The position numbers and the translations under genes are program-made. Of a stretch of DNA of 31,034 nucleotides, positions 7,542-15,145 are shown in pieces. The stretch lies in the NCBI GenBank assembly GCA_050744245.1, contig JBOGGX010000243.1:1-31034 (forward strand). The letters run 5' to 3'. Positions within the stretch are counted from its first letter, which is position 1. Each line of letters starts with the position of its first letter. The notes under the pieces are model-generated. The model was not told where the DNA came from. It saw only the letters and a list, made by a program, of their open reading frames with translations, and made no database searches. This stretch comes from JBOGGX01 sp050744245 (GTDB taxonomy: Bacteria > Actinomycetota > Acidimicrobiia > Acidimicrobiales > JBOGGX01).

Positions 7542-8056
7542 GATCGCCCCTGGCCGACGCCGACCGGGCCCCTGAGCGCGGCGAACGGGTCGGTGCCGGT
7601 GTCGAGGAGGCCGTTGGGCGGCAGCCGGAGCCGGTCGAGCCGGCCCGCCAGGTGACGTTCGGCGACCGGGCGGGCGGTCACCCGGGCCAGCCGCTCGACC
7701 AGCCACGCCAGGCCGGACAGGAGGACGCCCGCGCCCAGCAGCACCGGCACGAACACGCTCATCTGGTCGGGCCTGGACAGCCAGTCGAACCGCACCCGCG
7801 CCGGCGGCGCCGACTCGTGGAGCCGCTCGTAGACCCGACGCCGGTCGTGGCGGGCCGGTTCGTCGAGCCGGCGTTCGATGCCGGCCAGCCGGCGGCTGAG
7901 GAGCATGGCGATGATGGCGACCTCGGCGGCGATGAACAGCGCGCTCGACATGAGCGCCCGGTTCCACTCCCACCGGTACAGGTACACGAACACGTAGCCG
8001 CCGGCGGCGGCCAGCGTCACACCGGCCACGACCCAGCCGAAACGCCTGATCAGCAT
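7538..8056 (-). CDS. Unrecognised membrane protein, three predicted TM segments
   Basis: The protein has 172 residues. Hydrophobic segments lie at about 8-27 and 39-54 and again at about 101-120. A basic stretch lies between them (RRLAGIERRLDEPARHDRRRVYERLHE) that is probably cytoplasmic and helical. The C-terminal tail is Pro/Gly/Arg-rich. I recognise no family. It starts 2 bases after the stop of the phosphotransferase-like gene and overlaps the next small membrane protein by 4 bases, so all three appear to form one operon read from the promoter near 10200. The operon suggests a membrane partner of the phosphotransferase, but that is inference only. Confidence 0.75.
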   Translation of the reverse strand: MLIRRFGWVVAGVTLAAAGGYVFVYLYRWEWNRALMSSALFIAAEVAIIAMLLSRRLAGIERRLDEPARHDRRRVYERLHESAPPARVRFDWLSRPDQMSVFVPVLLGAGVLLSGLAWLVERLARVTARPVAERHLAGRLDRLRLPPNGLLDTGTDPFAALRGPVGVGQGRS

Positions 8057-8058
8057 GG

Positions 8059-10140
8059 TCAGGCTCCCATCCGCGTCAGGATGGACGGCCGGGTCTCGTC
8101 GGCGTCATCGGCATCGGTCGGCTCGGGGGTCGGGGGGACGGGACCGGCGTTCGTGCGGTCGACGAGGTCGACCACGGTCGACACCTCGCCGGTCGTGCCG
8201 TCGACCTCGACCAGGTCGCCCGCTCGGAACTGCTCTCGTGCGCCGCGGTGGCCGACGACGGTCGGCACACCCTGCTCGCGGGCGAGGATGGCGAGATGGC
8301 TGAGCGGGCTGCCGGTCTCGGCCACCAGCCCGGCCAGGCGGGGGACGAGCGGCGCCAGGCGGGGGTCGAGATGGGTGACGACGACCACCGATCCGGCCGG
8401 CGGGTCGTCTCCGACGTGCACCCGCCCCCGGCCGACCCCTCCGCCGGCGCCGGTCGCCCGGGTCGAACCCTTTCGGATCACCGGCATCGGCGTGCCGTCG
8501 GCCGCGAGCCGGAACTCGGCCGGCAGCGGACCAGCCGGCGTCGTCGGGCGGGCCGCCAGGTCGGGCGCGACCACCCGCCGCTCGGTGGCCGCCACCAACT
8601 CGTCGAGGGTGAGGAGCCGGACGTCGTCGCGCCGGGCCAGCACGCTGACCGACGCCAGCCGGCCGCCGAGCTCCCATGCGGCCCGTCCGGTCAGCTCCTG
8701 CACCCAGCGGCTCCTGAGGCGCAGCGCCTCGCGTCCGATCGCCAGCTGGTCGATGGCGCCCGTCGGCGGCGGCGGGTCGATCGAGAGGTCGGGCAGCTCG
8801 GGTGCCGGTCCGATGCGGGGCGGCAGCAGGGCCAGCACGACCGGCTGCCGCTCGACCAGCTCGTGGTGTTCGATGCCCTCGGCCCGGGCCTGGGCCAGCG
8901 CAGACAACCCCATGGACGCCGCGGTCGGCGTCCCCGGCGCGTCGCCGGCGAACATGCCGGCCATGGCCTCGTAGCCGTGCAGGGTGGTCAGGGTGCGGCG
9001 CCCGTTCTCGATGATGGCGAGCAGTGATCGGTTGCTCAACCGGTCGAGCCTCGGCACCTCGCCGAGGTCGGCGTCGACCTGGCGGATGACGTCGTCGATC
9101 AGGCCCGGCAGGGCTGCGGTCAGTCGGCCGACACGCCAGGCGGCGACGAGCCGGCGGGCCGGAGGGCGCGGGTCGAGCTTGCGCAGGAGGCCGCGCTTGG
9201 GCTCGGTTGCCCCGAGGAGCTCGAGGTCGACCACGGGATAGTCGTGCACGGTGGTGGCCACCGGCGAGTTGCGGATCCGGGCCGCCGGGGCCGAGGCCGT
9301 CAGCTCGATGGCGGCGCGGAGGCCGTCGGCCAGCGGCCGCAGCCAGAGGCCCTGTTCGAGCGGGCTGAGCTGGTCGGGAAAGGTCTCGGCGACCGGGCCG
9401 GCCCCGAGGATGGGACCGGAGACGGGCCCGTGCAGCGTGGTGATCGGACGCGACTGGAGGAGTACGACACGACCGGAGCCATCGGCCGCCCACTCGATGT
9501 CCTGGGGTCCACCGAACACCGTCTCGGCGGTGCGGGCCATGGCCGCCAGCCGGCGCAGCATCGATGACGACGGTGCCGGGCCGTCGGCGCCGCGCACCTC
9601 GCGCACCCGCCCGTGGCGGCCGAGCGTCGCCGTCCAGCCCGCCGCCGCACCGCCGACCACCTGGTCTGCGCCACCCTTCACCGCGGTCACCAGCATCCGA
9701 TCGGTGCGCCCGGTCACCGGGTCGGCCGAGAACAGGACGCCGCCCCACTCGGACGCGAGGAACGGCTGGACGAGTACCGCCATCGGTGCGTCGACCAGAC
9801 CCGTGCTCGTCCGAGAGGCCAGCACCTCATCGACCGCGTCGTTGAAGGCGTTCATGCCCCGGACGTCGAGCACCGACGTGAACAGCCCGGCCATCGACTG
9901 CCCGGCGCCGTCCTCGGCGACCGACGACGACCGGACCACGAGCGGCCGAGCCCCGGCGACCGAGAGGTCGTCCCAGGCGTCGATCACCTCGGTCGGGTCG
10001 AACCCGTCCGTCTCCGACCACGCCGTGGTCAACACGAAGCCGGGCAGGGCGGGAAGCCCCTGGTTTGCGGCCCGGGCGAGCGCGGCCGCCTTGGCCCCCG
10101 TGAGCTCGGGGTCCTGGGCCCGTGGGTCGTGCAACGACAC
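8059..10140 (-). CDS. PEP-synthase/rifampin-phosphotransferase-like protein
   Basis: The protein has 693 residues from GTG 10140. The N-terminal third is a PEP/pyruvate-binding ATP-grasp domain. It opens LTGAKAAALARAANQGLPALPGF and carries VVRSSSVAEDGAGQSMAGL, LFSADPVTGRTDRM and an Asp/Glu-rich end DIEWAADGSG...LLQSRPITTL. A middle region of about 270 residues has no motif I know. The C-terminal swivelling domain carries the phosphohistidine, H615 in ETGSPLSHLAILAREQG. The PEP-binding barrel of true PEP synthase or PPDK is absent. This order, ATP-grasp then substrate domain then His domain, is that of rifampin phosphotransferase, which moves the beta-phosphate of ATP to a small molecule. The substrate here is unknown. 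The frame stays open to 10332, but that part looks like promoter DNA. It heads a three-gene unit with two small membrane proteins. Confidence 0.85.
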   Translation of the reverse strand: MSLHDPRAQDPELTGAKAAALARAANQGLPALPGFVLTTAWSETDGFDPTEVIDAWDDLSVAGARPLVVRSSSVAEDGAGQSMAGLFTSVLDVRGMNAFNDAVDEVLASRTSTGLVDAPMAVLVQPFLASEWGGVLFSADPVTGRTDRMLVTAVKGGADQVVGGAAAGWTATLGRHGRVREVRGADGPAPSSSMLRRLAAMARTAETVFGGPQDIEWAADGSGRVVLLQSRPITTLHGPVSGPILGAGPVAETFPDQLSPLEQGLWLRPLADGLRAAIELTASAPAARIRNSPVATTVHDYPVVDLELLGATEPKRGLLRKLDPRPPARRLVAAWRVGRLTAALPGLIDDVIRQVDADLGEVPRLDRLSNRSLLAIIENGRRTLTTLHGYEAMAGMFAGDAPGTPTAASMGLSALAQARAEGIEHHELVERQPVVLALLPPRIGPAPELPDLSIDPPPPTGAIDQLAIGREALRLRSRWVQELTGRAAWELGGRLASVSVLARRDDVRLLTLDELVAATERRVVAPDLAARPTTPAGPLPAEFRLAADGTPMPVIRKGSTRATGAGGGVGRGRVHVGDDPPAGSVVVVTHLDPRLAPLVPRLAGLVAETGSPLSHLAILAREQGVPTVVGHRGAREQFRAGDLVEVDGTTGEVSTVVDLVDRTNAGPVPPTPEPTDADDADETRPSILTRMGA

Positions 10141-10192
10141 CAGGGGCGGGCCGTCGTTGGCCCATTCGATACGCGACCGTTCCGTATGTGCA

Positions 10193-10222
10193 AAGGTACG
10201 AGAGACCAATTCCGAAACGCAA
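10193..10222 (-). promoter_or_regulatory. Promoter candidate for the phosphotransferase unit
   Basis: On the minus strand, TTGCGT (10222-10217) and TACCTT (10198-10193) are separated by 18 bases, a good match to a vegetative actinobacterial promoter. Transcription would begin near 10186, leaving a leader of about 46 bases before GTG 10140. The -35 hexamer overlaps the palindrome at 10210-10233. Confidence 0.45.
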
Positions 10223-10233
10223 GAGTTTCGGAA
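10210..10233. promoter_or_regulatory. Operator-like inverted repeat TTCCGAAAC-N6-GTTTCGGAA
   Basis: Bases 10210-10218 and 10225-10233 are perfect 9-bp inverted repeats around the spacer GCAAGA. The A/T content, symmetry and overlap with the candidate -35 element look like the binding site of a dimeric repressor (TetR-, LacI- or MarR-type spacing) rather than a terminator, because it lies upstream of both divergent genes. No regulator gene is adjacent. Confidence 0.6.
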
Positions 10234-10370
10234 GTGACGTGGGTCACCGCCGCCGCCGCAGGCGCCGGCTGGACGATCTTGGGGCGCGAGGAACTCGGCT
10301 GCGGACACGGGGACTCCTTCGTCTCGTGACACCCCAGCCGATCAGCGGGTGGCTGGGGGGACTGGGTGTC

Positions 10371-10376
10371 TACGAT
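10371..10376 (+). promoter_or_regulatory. Possible -10 element of the tsaC-methyltransferase gene
   Basis: TACGAT is preceded by TG four bases upstream of the hexamer, weakly resembling an extended -10. Transcription would start near 10383, placing the alternative hairpins at 10393-10442 in a leader of about 73 bases. No good -35 hexamer is seen. Confidence 0.35.
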
Positions 10377-10392
10377 GGTAAAGACGCCGGAG

Positions 10393-10442
10393 TTCAGGGG
10401 CTATGGGGAATGTCCCTGAGCGCTCCCTGGCTCCCTCAGGGA
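10393..10442 (+). promoter_or_regulatory. Alternative hairpins in the tsaC leader
   Basis: Segment B, TCCCTGAG (10413-10420), can pair perfectly with segment C, CTCAGGGA (10435-10442, 14-base loop). It can also pair with segment A, TTCAGGGG (10393-10400), through six Watson-Crick pairs flanked by two G-U pairs (12-base loop). The two folds exclude each other, as in attenuators. Segment C contains the only Shine-Dalgarno-like AGGGA upstream of ATG 10456, although at 13 bases it is far from the start. Confidence 0.45.
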
Positions 10443-10455
10443 ACCCACCCGACCG

Positions 10456-11838
10456 ATGCCCCGCACCCTGACCATCACCGACCCGAGCGCGGTCGACGCC
10501 GCGGCCGCCGCCCTGGCCGGCGGGGGCGTCGTGATTCTGCCCACCGAGACGGTGTACGGACTCGCCGCGCTGCCCGCGGTGCCGGGCGCGACCGATCGGC
10601 TCTTCTCCCTCAAGGACCGGCCCGAGGCCGTGCCCCTCGCGGTGCTCGTGCACGACATCGGCCAGGCCGAGGAGGTGGCCGTCCTGTCGCCGATGGCCCG
10701 CCGGCTGGCCGAGCGGTTCTGGCCCGGCCCGCTCACGCTCGTGCTGCCGCGCCGGCCCGAGGCGTCGTCGTTCGCGCTCGGCGGGTCCGACGCGATGGTT
10801 GGCGTGCGCAGCCCGGCCCACGACATCGTCCGCGCCATCGCCCGTCGCGTCGGTCCGATCGCCACGACGAGCGCCAACCGTCACGGCCGGCCCACCCCGG
10901 CGACCGCAGCGAAAGCGGCGGCGGCCCTGGCCGGCGAGGTTGATCTGGTGCTCGACGGTGGCCGGCGCGACGGAGTGCCGTCGACCGTCGTCGACTGCTC
11001 CGGATCGGCGCCGGTCATCCTGCGCCTGGGCGCCATCCCCGGGACCGACCTGGAGGAGCCGGTGGAGCAGCGACCATCCCGCGTCTTCGACCGGGTGGCG
11101 GACCGCTACGACGAGACCAGGGGCGGCCTGGTCCGGGGACAGCGGCAGGCCGATGTCCTCCTCCCCTGGATCGAAGGCCGCCGGGTGCTCGAGATCGGCG
11201 TGGGCACCGGTCTCGTCGCCATCGGCCTGGTCGACGGGGGTGTCGAGCTGGTCGGGGTCGACCTGTCGATCGTGATGCTCCGGCGGGCGGCCGAGCGGCT
11301 CGGGGCCAGGGTCGCCCAGGGCGACGCCACGGCCTTGCCTGTCGGCTCCGGGCTGGTCGACACGGTCATCGCGGTGTGGGTCCTCCACGTGGTGGGCGAC
11401 CCGGACGCAGTTCTCGGCGAGGCGGCCCGGGTGCTGCGGCCGGCCGGCCGGCTCGTGGTCATCGAGGCCGGTGGGTCCGAGCGACCCGACCACGACATCG
11501 CCTCGACCATCGGCGACCTCCACGACCGACTCAGGGGCGAACCGCAGTTCCCCGCGCCCGACCGGTGGATCCCGCGGGCCGAGGCCCGCGGGTTCAGCCT
11601 GGTCGAGCAGGGCTTCACGCCGACCTACGACGTGGAGGAGACGCCGAGCGCCGAGGCCGACAACCTCGAGCAGCGCGTCCAGTCCTCGCTGTGGGACGTC
11701 GCCGACGAGGTGTGGGCGGCCGAGGTCGAGCCCGTCATTACCGCCCTCCGGGCCCTGCCCGATCCTGATCGGCCCCGGGTGAGCCGGGTCCGCCACCGCC
11801 TGCTCGTCCTTGGGCTTGGCGGATCTCCTACAGCCTGA
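10456..11838 (+). CDS. Threonylcarbamoyl-AMP synthase fused to SAM methyltransferase
   Basis: The protein has 460 residues in one uninterrupted frame. Residues 1-195 are a TsaC/YwlC/Sua5 domain, which makes threonylcarbamoyl-AMP from Thr, bicarbonate and ATP for the tRNA t6A37 modification. Motifs include PTETVYGL (29-36), SLKDRPEAVPLAVLV, FWPGPLTLVLPRR, VGVRSPAH and TTSANRHGRPTP. Residues about 205-460 are a class I methyltransferase of the UbiE/Methyltransf_11 type. It has a typical FDRVADRYDE opening, motif I VLEIGVGTG (244-252), an acidic strand end (VGVDLS), QGDATALPVGSGLVD, and LRPAGRLVVIEAGG. Sua5 proteins usually carry a different C-terminal domain, so this fusion is unusual. GTG 11062 lies at the domain border with GGAGGA just upstream, so a free methyltransferase of 258 residues could also be made. 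The methyl acceptor is unknown. The 3' end overlaps the convergent thiolase gene by 11 bases. Confidence 0.9.
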   Translation: MPRTLTITDPSAVDAAAAALAGGGVVILPTETVYGLAALPAVPGATDRLFSLKDRPEAVPLAVLVHDIGQAEEVAVLSPMARRLAERFWPGPLTLVLPRRPEASSFALGGSDAMVGVRSPAHDIVRAIARRVGPIATTSANRHGRPTPATAAKAAAALAGEVDLVLDGGRRDGVPSTVVDCSGSAPVILRLGAIPGTDLEEPVEQRPSRVFDRVADRYDETRGGLVRGQRQADVLLPWIEGRRVLEIGVGTGLVAIGLVDGGVELVGVDLSIVMLRRAAERLGARVAQGDATALPVGSGLVDTVIAVWVLHVVGDPDAVLGEAARVLRPAGRLVVIEAGGSERPDHDIASTIGDLHDRLRGEPQFPAPDRWIPRAEARGFSLVEQGFTPTYDVEETPSAEADNLEQRVQSSLWDVADEVWAAEVEPVITALRALPDPDRPRVSRVRHRLLVLGLGGSPTA

Positions 11839-13303
11839 GCCGCCCGTCGGCCAGGGCCGCCTCGACGCCGGTCAGGTCGGCGGCGGTCATCGTCAGCAGC
11901 TGGTCGGGCTCGGTGGTGGCGGCCCACGACCGCCGACCGTCAGGCGTGATGCAGGTGGCGATGCCCTGCTCGGCGCCGCCGTCCCGGTCGAACATCACCG
12001 TCCACGCCTCGACCGCGGCCGGGCCGCGGTAGCCGTCGGCCACCGGCCGGGGCGCTGGTGCATCGGGATCGGCCCTCTCCCACCGGAACCCGCCGGCCCG
12101 CGGATCCGTGCCGTAGACGGCGACGGCGTGCTTGGTGGCGCAGCCGCCGAGCCCGGTGACGAGCCCGATCGTCGCCGGGTCGGAGCGGAGCCGGTCGGTC
12201 ATGGTCGCCAGCGCGCGGGTCACGTAGTTGTTCCATGGGGCCGGCGAACGCCAGCCCGCCGGTGACGGTCAGGGGACGCTCGCCGTCGTCGAGCGGCAGC
12301 CCGAGCTCGGTCGCGGCCAGACCGACGGCCGAGGGGAAGCACGAGTACAGGTCGACGTGGTCGACGTCGTCGAGGCCGACGCCGGCCAGCTCGAGGGCGC
12401 GGTGCCCGGCGGCCCGGAGGGCCGGCGAACGGGCGAGGTCGGCTCGCTCGGAGACCAGGTGATCGGCGGCTGCGGCGCCGGCGAGCGGGAAGACCCAGCG
12501 GTCCCTCGGTAGCCGCAACGCGTCGGCCCGCTCGGCCGAGCAGAGGATGATGCCGGCGGCCATGTCGACCTGGTTGTTCGAGCACCAGCGCCTGCGGCCC
12601 GGCCGGGCGACCATCCGGTTGTCCGGCCCGGTCGCCGGCAGCTCGTCGGGTGAGTACGGCGTTTGGCTCCAGGCGTTCGGGTTGGCCGCGGCCGCCCGGC
12701 TGAACCGGCTCCACCACCCGGCCACCACGCGCTCATGCTCGGCGGGTGTCCGCCCGGCCCGCGCCCGCAGCGCGCTCTCGATCAAGGGGTAGTGCTGGAC
12801 GGGGAGGACGACGCCGGCCGCCAGCTCGGCCGGGTGGCCGAAGCCGGGGTCGGCGTCGATCAGCTCGCTCGGTTCGACGTCGTCGGCCTGGCGGGCCCAG
12901 GAGCGATGCCCGCCTTCGGCCCGGCCCCGGGTGCGGCTGCGCCAGGTCTCGGCCCCGCCGACGAGCACCACGTCGGCCCGGCCGGCCTGGATGTCGACGG
13001 CCGCCCGGGCCACCAGCACCTGGGGCAGCTGGCCTCCCGATCCCGTGTACAGGTGTGGCGCGGCGTGGCGCCGATCCGTTCCGCGACCAGCCGGGCCGGG
13101 TCGCGGTAGCGCCACGACAGGATCTGTAGGACGCGGATGGAGTCGGCCGCGGCCGCGAGGTCCCCTGAGCCGGCGGCGTCGGCCTCGGCTACTCGGAAGG
13201 CGTCGGCCAGCAGGTCGGCCGGCTCGCGGCCCTCGCCGGACTCGATGCGCTGGACGACCTGGCCCACGCCGACGATCACCGGACTGCGACCGTCGAGCAC
13301 CAT
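11828..13303 (-). pseudogene. Thiolase-like (acetyl-CoA acetyltransferase) gene, two frameshifts
   Basis: Three consecutive frames together spell one thiolase-superfamily protein of about 491 residues. Frame 1 runs from ATG 13303 (MVLDGRSPVIVGVGQVVQR) to PRHT near 13053. Frame 2 continues with YTGSGGQLPQVLVARAAV, VVLVGGAE, VDLYSCFPSAVGLAATELGL and TVTGGLAFAG to about 12235. Frame 3 gives PWNNYVTRALATM, GLVTGLGGCATKHAVAVY and the C-terminus. One base appears missing near 13050, and two missing (or one extra) near 12232-12240. The protein resembles actinobacterial thiolase-like proteins that lack the usual nucleophilic Cys in the TGSGGQLPQ region, so true thiolase activity is doubtful. Either the gene is decaying or the sequence has uncorrected errors. 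It is divergent from rpiB, with a candidate leaderless promoter (TACGGT, 7 bases before ATG). Confidence 0.8.
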
Positions 13304-13331
13304 GGCCGGCACCGTAGGAGAATCCGTCGCC
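13304..13331. promoter_or_regulatory. Very short divergent promoter, thiolase-like / rpiB
   Basis: Only 28 bp separate the two starts. On the minus strand TACGGT (13316-13311) ends 7 bases before ATG 13303, the spacing expected for a leaderless mRNA. On the plus strand AGGAG (13316-13320) lies 11 bases before the rpiB ATG. The rpiB promoter, if separate, would have to lie inside the thiolase-like gene. Confidence 0.35.
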
Positions 13332-13781
13332 ATGCGGATCGCCATCGGTTCCGACCACGCCGGGTTCCTGCTCAAGCAGCATCTCACCGAGGTGTTGACC
13401 GACGATGGGCACGAGGTCATCGACCACGGCACGGACAGCGAGGAGCCGGTCGACTACCCGCCGATCTGCGCCGCCGTCGGCCGGGCCGTGGTCGAGGGCC
13501 GGGCCGAGCGGGGCATCGTCCTCGGGGGCAGCGGCCAGGGCGAGCAGATGGCGGCCAACAAGGTCCGGGGCGTGCGGGCCGCCCTGTGTCACGACCTGCT
13601 CACCGCTCGGCTGTCACGCCAGCACAACGACGCCAACGTGCTGTCGATGGGCGGAAGGATCGTGGCCTTCGGGCTGGCCGACGAGATCGTCCGGCTGTGG
13701 CTCTCGACCGAGTTCGAGGGGGGTCGGCACGCCCGCCGCCTGGCCCAGCTGGCCGACATCGAATCCGAACCGCAGCCGTAG
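13332..13781 (+). CDS. rpiB: Ribose-5-phosphate isomerase B
   Basis: The protein has 149 residues and is an RpiB/LacAB-family isomerase interconverting ribose-5-phosphate and ribulose-5-phosphate in the pentose phosphate pathway. The N-terminus MRIAIGSDHAGFLLKQ carries the phosphate and substrate-binding SDHAG. The active-site loop is GGSGQGEQMAANKV: the Cys used by E. coli RpiB is replaced by Gly66, and E71 sits where the mycobacterial enzyme uses Glu as catalytic base. This is therefore the actinobacterial type. The segment HNDANVLSMGGR is also conserved. ATG 13332 is fixed by the family N-terminus, although the frame is open back to 13137. It converges on glyA across an 80-bp gap. Confidence 0.95.
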   Translation: MRIAIGSDHAGFLLKQHLTEVLTDDGHEVIDHGTDSEEPVDYPPICAAVGRAVVEGRAERGIVLGGSGQGEQMAANKVRGVRAALCHDLLTARLSRQHNDANVLSMGGRIVAFGLADEIVRLWLSTEFEGGRHARRLAQLADIESEPQP

Positions 13782-13828
13782 CCCCCCACCAAATCCCACC
13801 TCTGTGTCGTCTGGGGCTCGAATAGCCC
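13780..13828. terminator. Weak hairpins between convergent rpiB and glyA
   Basis: GGGCT (13814-13818) and AGCCC (13824-13828) form a 5-bp stem with loop CGAAT. Alternatively GGGGCT (13813-13818) can pair with AGCCCC around the rpiB stop (13780-13785). Both are weak and lack T-runs. I list them because a bidirectional terminator is expected in this 80-bp convergent gap and nothing better is visible. Confidence 0.3.
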
Positions 13829-13861
13829 GCGTAACTCGCCAGAGAACGACGTCCGGGGCGG

Positions 13862-15145
13862 TCAGCGGCCGGGCATGCCGGGCATCGGGAACGACGACGC
13901 GAAGTCGCGGACGTCGGACGCGATGGCGTCGATGGCGTCGTCGTCCTCCTTGCGCGCCGCGCCGATGGCGTCGTCCATCCACGCCGCGATGCGCGGCATG
14001 TCGTCGGGCGCCATGCCCCTCGTCGTCACCGCGGCCGTGCCGAGCCGGATGCCGGACGGGTCGAACGGCTTGCGGGTGTCGTAGGGGACCGTGTTGTAGT
14101 TGAGCTCGATGCCGGCCCGGTCGAGCGCCTTGGCCGCCGGCTTGCCGCCGATCTCCTTGTTGGACAGGTCGGCCAGGATGAGGTGGTTGTCGGTGCCGCC
14201 GGACACCAGGTCGAAGCCCCGCTCCATCAGGGCGTCGGCCAGGGCCCTGGCGTTGGCCACGATCTGGTGGGCGTAGGCCGCGAACGCCTCGGTCGACGCC
14301 TCGTGCAGGGCGACGGCGATGGCGGCGGTCGTGTGGTTGTGCGGTCCGCCCTGCAACCCAGGGAACACGGCCTTGTCGATGGCCTTGGCGTGCTCCTCCC
14401 GACTCATCAGCATGGCGCCCCGCGGCCCGCGCAGCGTCTTGTGGGTGGTGGTGGAGATCACCCCCGCGTGGGGGATCGGCGAGGGGTGGGCCCCGCCGGC
14501 GACCAGCCCGGCGATGTGGGCGATGTCGGCCACGAGGACCGCGCCGACCTCGTCGGCGATCTCGGCGAAGCTGGCGAACTCGATCGTGCGGGGGATCGCC
14601 GTCCCGCCGCAGAAGATGAGCTTCGGGCGCTCGCGGACGGCCAGGTCGCGTACCTCGTCAAAGTCGACCCGGCCCGACTCTCGTCCGACCGAGTACTGCA
14701 CCGGACGGAACCACTTGCCGGTGGCCGACACGTTCCACCCGTGGGTGAGGTGCCCGCCCATCGGCAGGGCCATGCCCATCACCGTGTCGCCCGGCTGGCA
14801 GAAGGCCAGGTAGACCGCCAGGTTGGCGGGCGAGCCTGAATACGGCTGGACATTGGCGTGGTCGACCCCGAACAGGGCCCGGGCCCGGTCGATCGCCAGC
14901 TGCTCGATCGGATCGACGAACTGCTGGCCCTCGTAGTAGCGCCGGCCGGCGTAGCCCTCCGAGTACTTGTTGGTGAGGACGGTGCCGGTGGCCTCGAGCA
15001 CGGCCCTCGACACGTAGTTCTCGGACGCGATAAGCCGGATCTTCTCGAACTGGCGGGCCCGCTCGCCGTCGACCAGCGCGGCGATCTCGGGATCGACCTC
15101 GGCCAGAGCGGGCTCGGGGGTGGTGGTGTCGGTCACTGGTGCCAT
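13862..15145 (-). CDS. glyA: Serine hydroxymethyltransferase
   Basis: The protein has 427 residues, normal for bacterial GlyA, a PLP enzyme converting serine and tetrahydrofolate to glycine and 5,10-methylene-THF. Conserved segments include IRLIASENYVS (37-47), TNKYSEGYAGRRYYEG, NVQPYSGSPAN and the PLP-lysine loop STTTHKTLRGPRG with K236. The C-terminal GIRLGTAAVTTRGM completes the fold. One deviation is visible: the usual Ala after SGS is Pro in YSGSPAN, a normal variant. The start is ATG 15145 with GGAGG five bases upstream. The frame runs open for another kilobase antisense to the WecA gene, but that is a shadow. It is divergent from the transferase gene across 63 bp. Confidence 0.97.
   Translation of the reverse strand: MAPVTDTTTPEPALAEVDPEIAALVDGERARQFEKIRLIASENYVSRAVLEATGTVLTNKYSEGYAGRRYYEGQQFVDPIEQLAIDRARALFGVDHANVQPYSGSPANLAVYLAFCQPGDTVMGMALPMGGHLTHGWNVSATGKWFRPVQYSVGRESGRVDFDEVRDLAVRERPKLIFCGGTAIPRTIEFASFAEIADEVGAVLVADIAHIAGLVAGGAHPSPIPHAGVISTTTHKTLRGPRGAMLMSREEHAKAIDKAVFPGLQGGPHNHTTAAIAVALHEASTEAFAAYAHQIVANARALADALMERGFDLVSGGTDNHLILADLSNKEIGGKPAAKALDRAGIELNYNTVPYDTRKPFDPSGIRLGTAAVTTRGMAPDDMPRIAAWMDDAIGAARKEDDDAIDAIASDVRDFASSFPMPGMPGR

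Larger units (their letters stand above)
10141..10455. promoter_or_regulatory. Divergent intergenic region, phosphotransferase / tsaC fusion
   Basis: This 315-bp gap between divergent genes shows no protein-like frame. It contains, in order: a minus-strand promoter candidate (10193-10222) overlapping a 24-bp palindrome (10210-10233), a smaller inverted repeat GTGAC-N4-GTCAC (10234-10247), a plus-strand -10 candidate TACGAT (10371-10376), and a set of alternative hairpins (10393-10442) just before the tsaC start. Part of it (10150-10235) is clearly richer in A/T than the surrounding genes. Confidence 0.6.

Noticed and set aside
10234..10332. N-terminal extension of the phosphotransferase-like protein from ATG 10332
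   Set aside because: The stretch contains the palindrome and promoter, reads as Gly/Cys-rich noise, and similarity to the family begins only near 10140.
13811..13828. GGCTCGAATAGCCC as the T-arm of a tRNA
   Set aside because: No acceptor, D-arm or anticodon stem can be built around it in the 80-bp gap.
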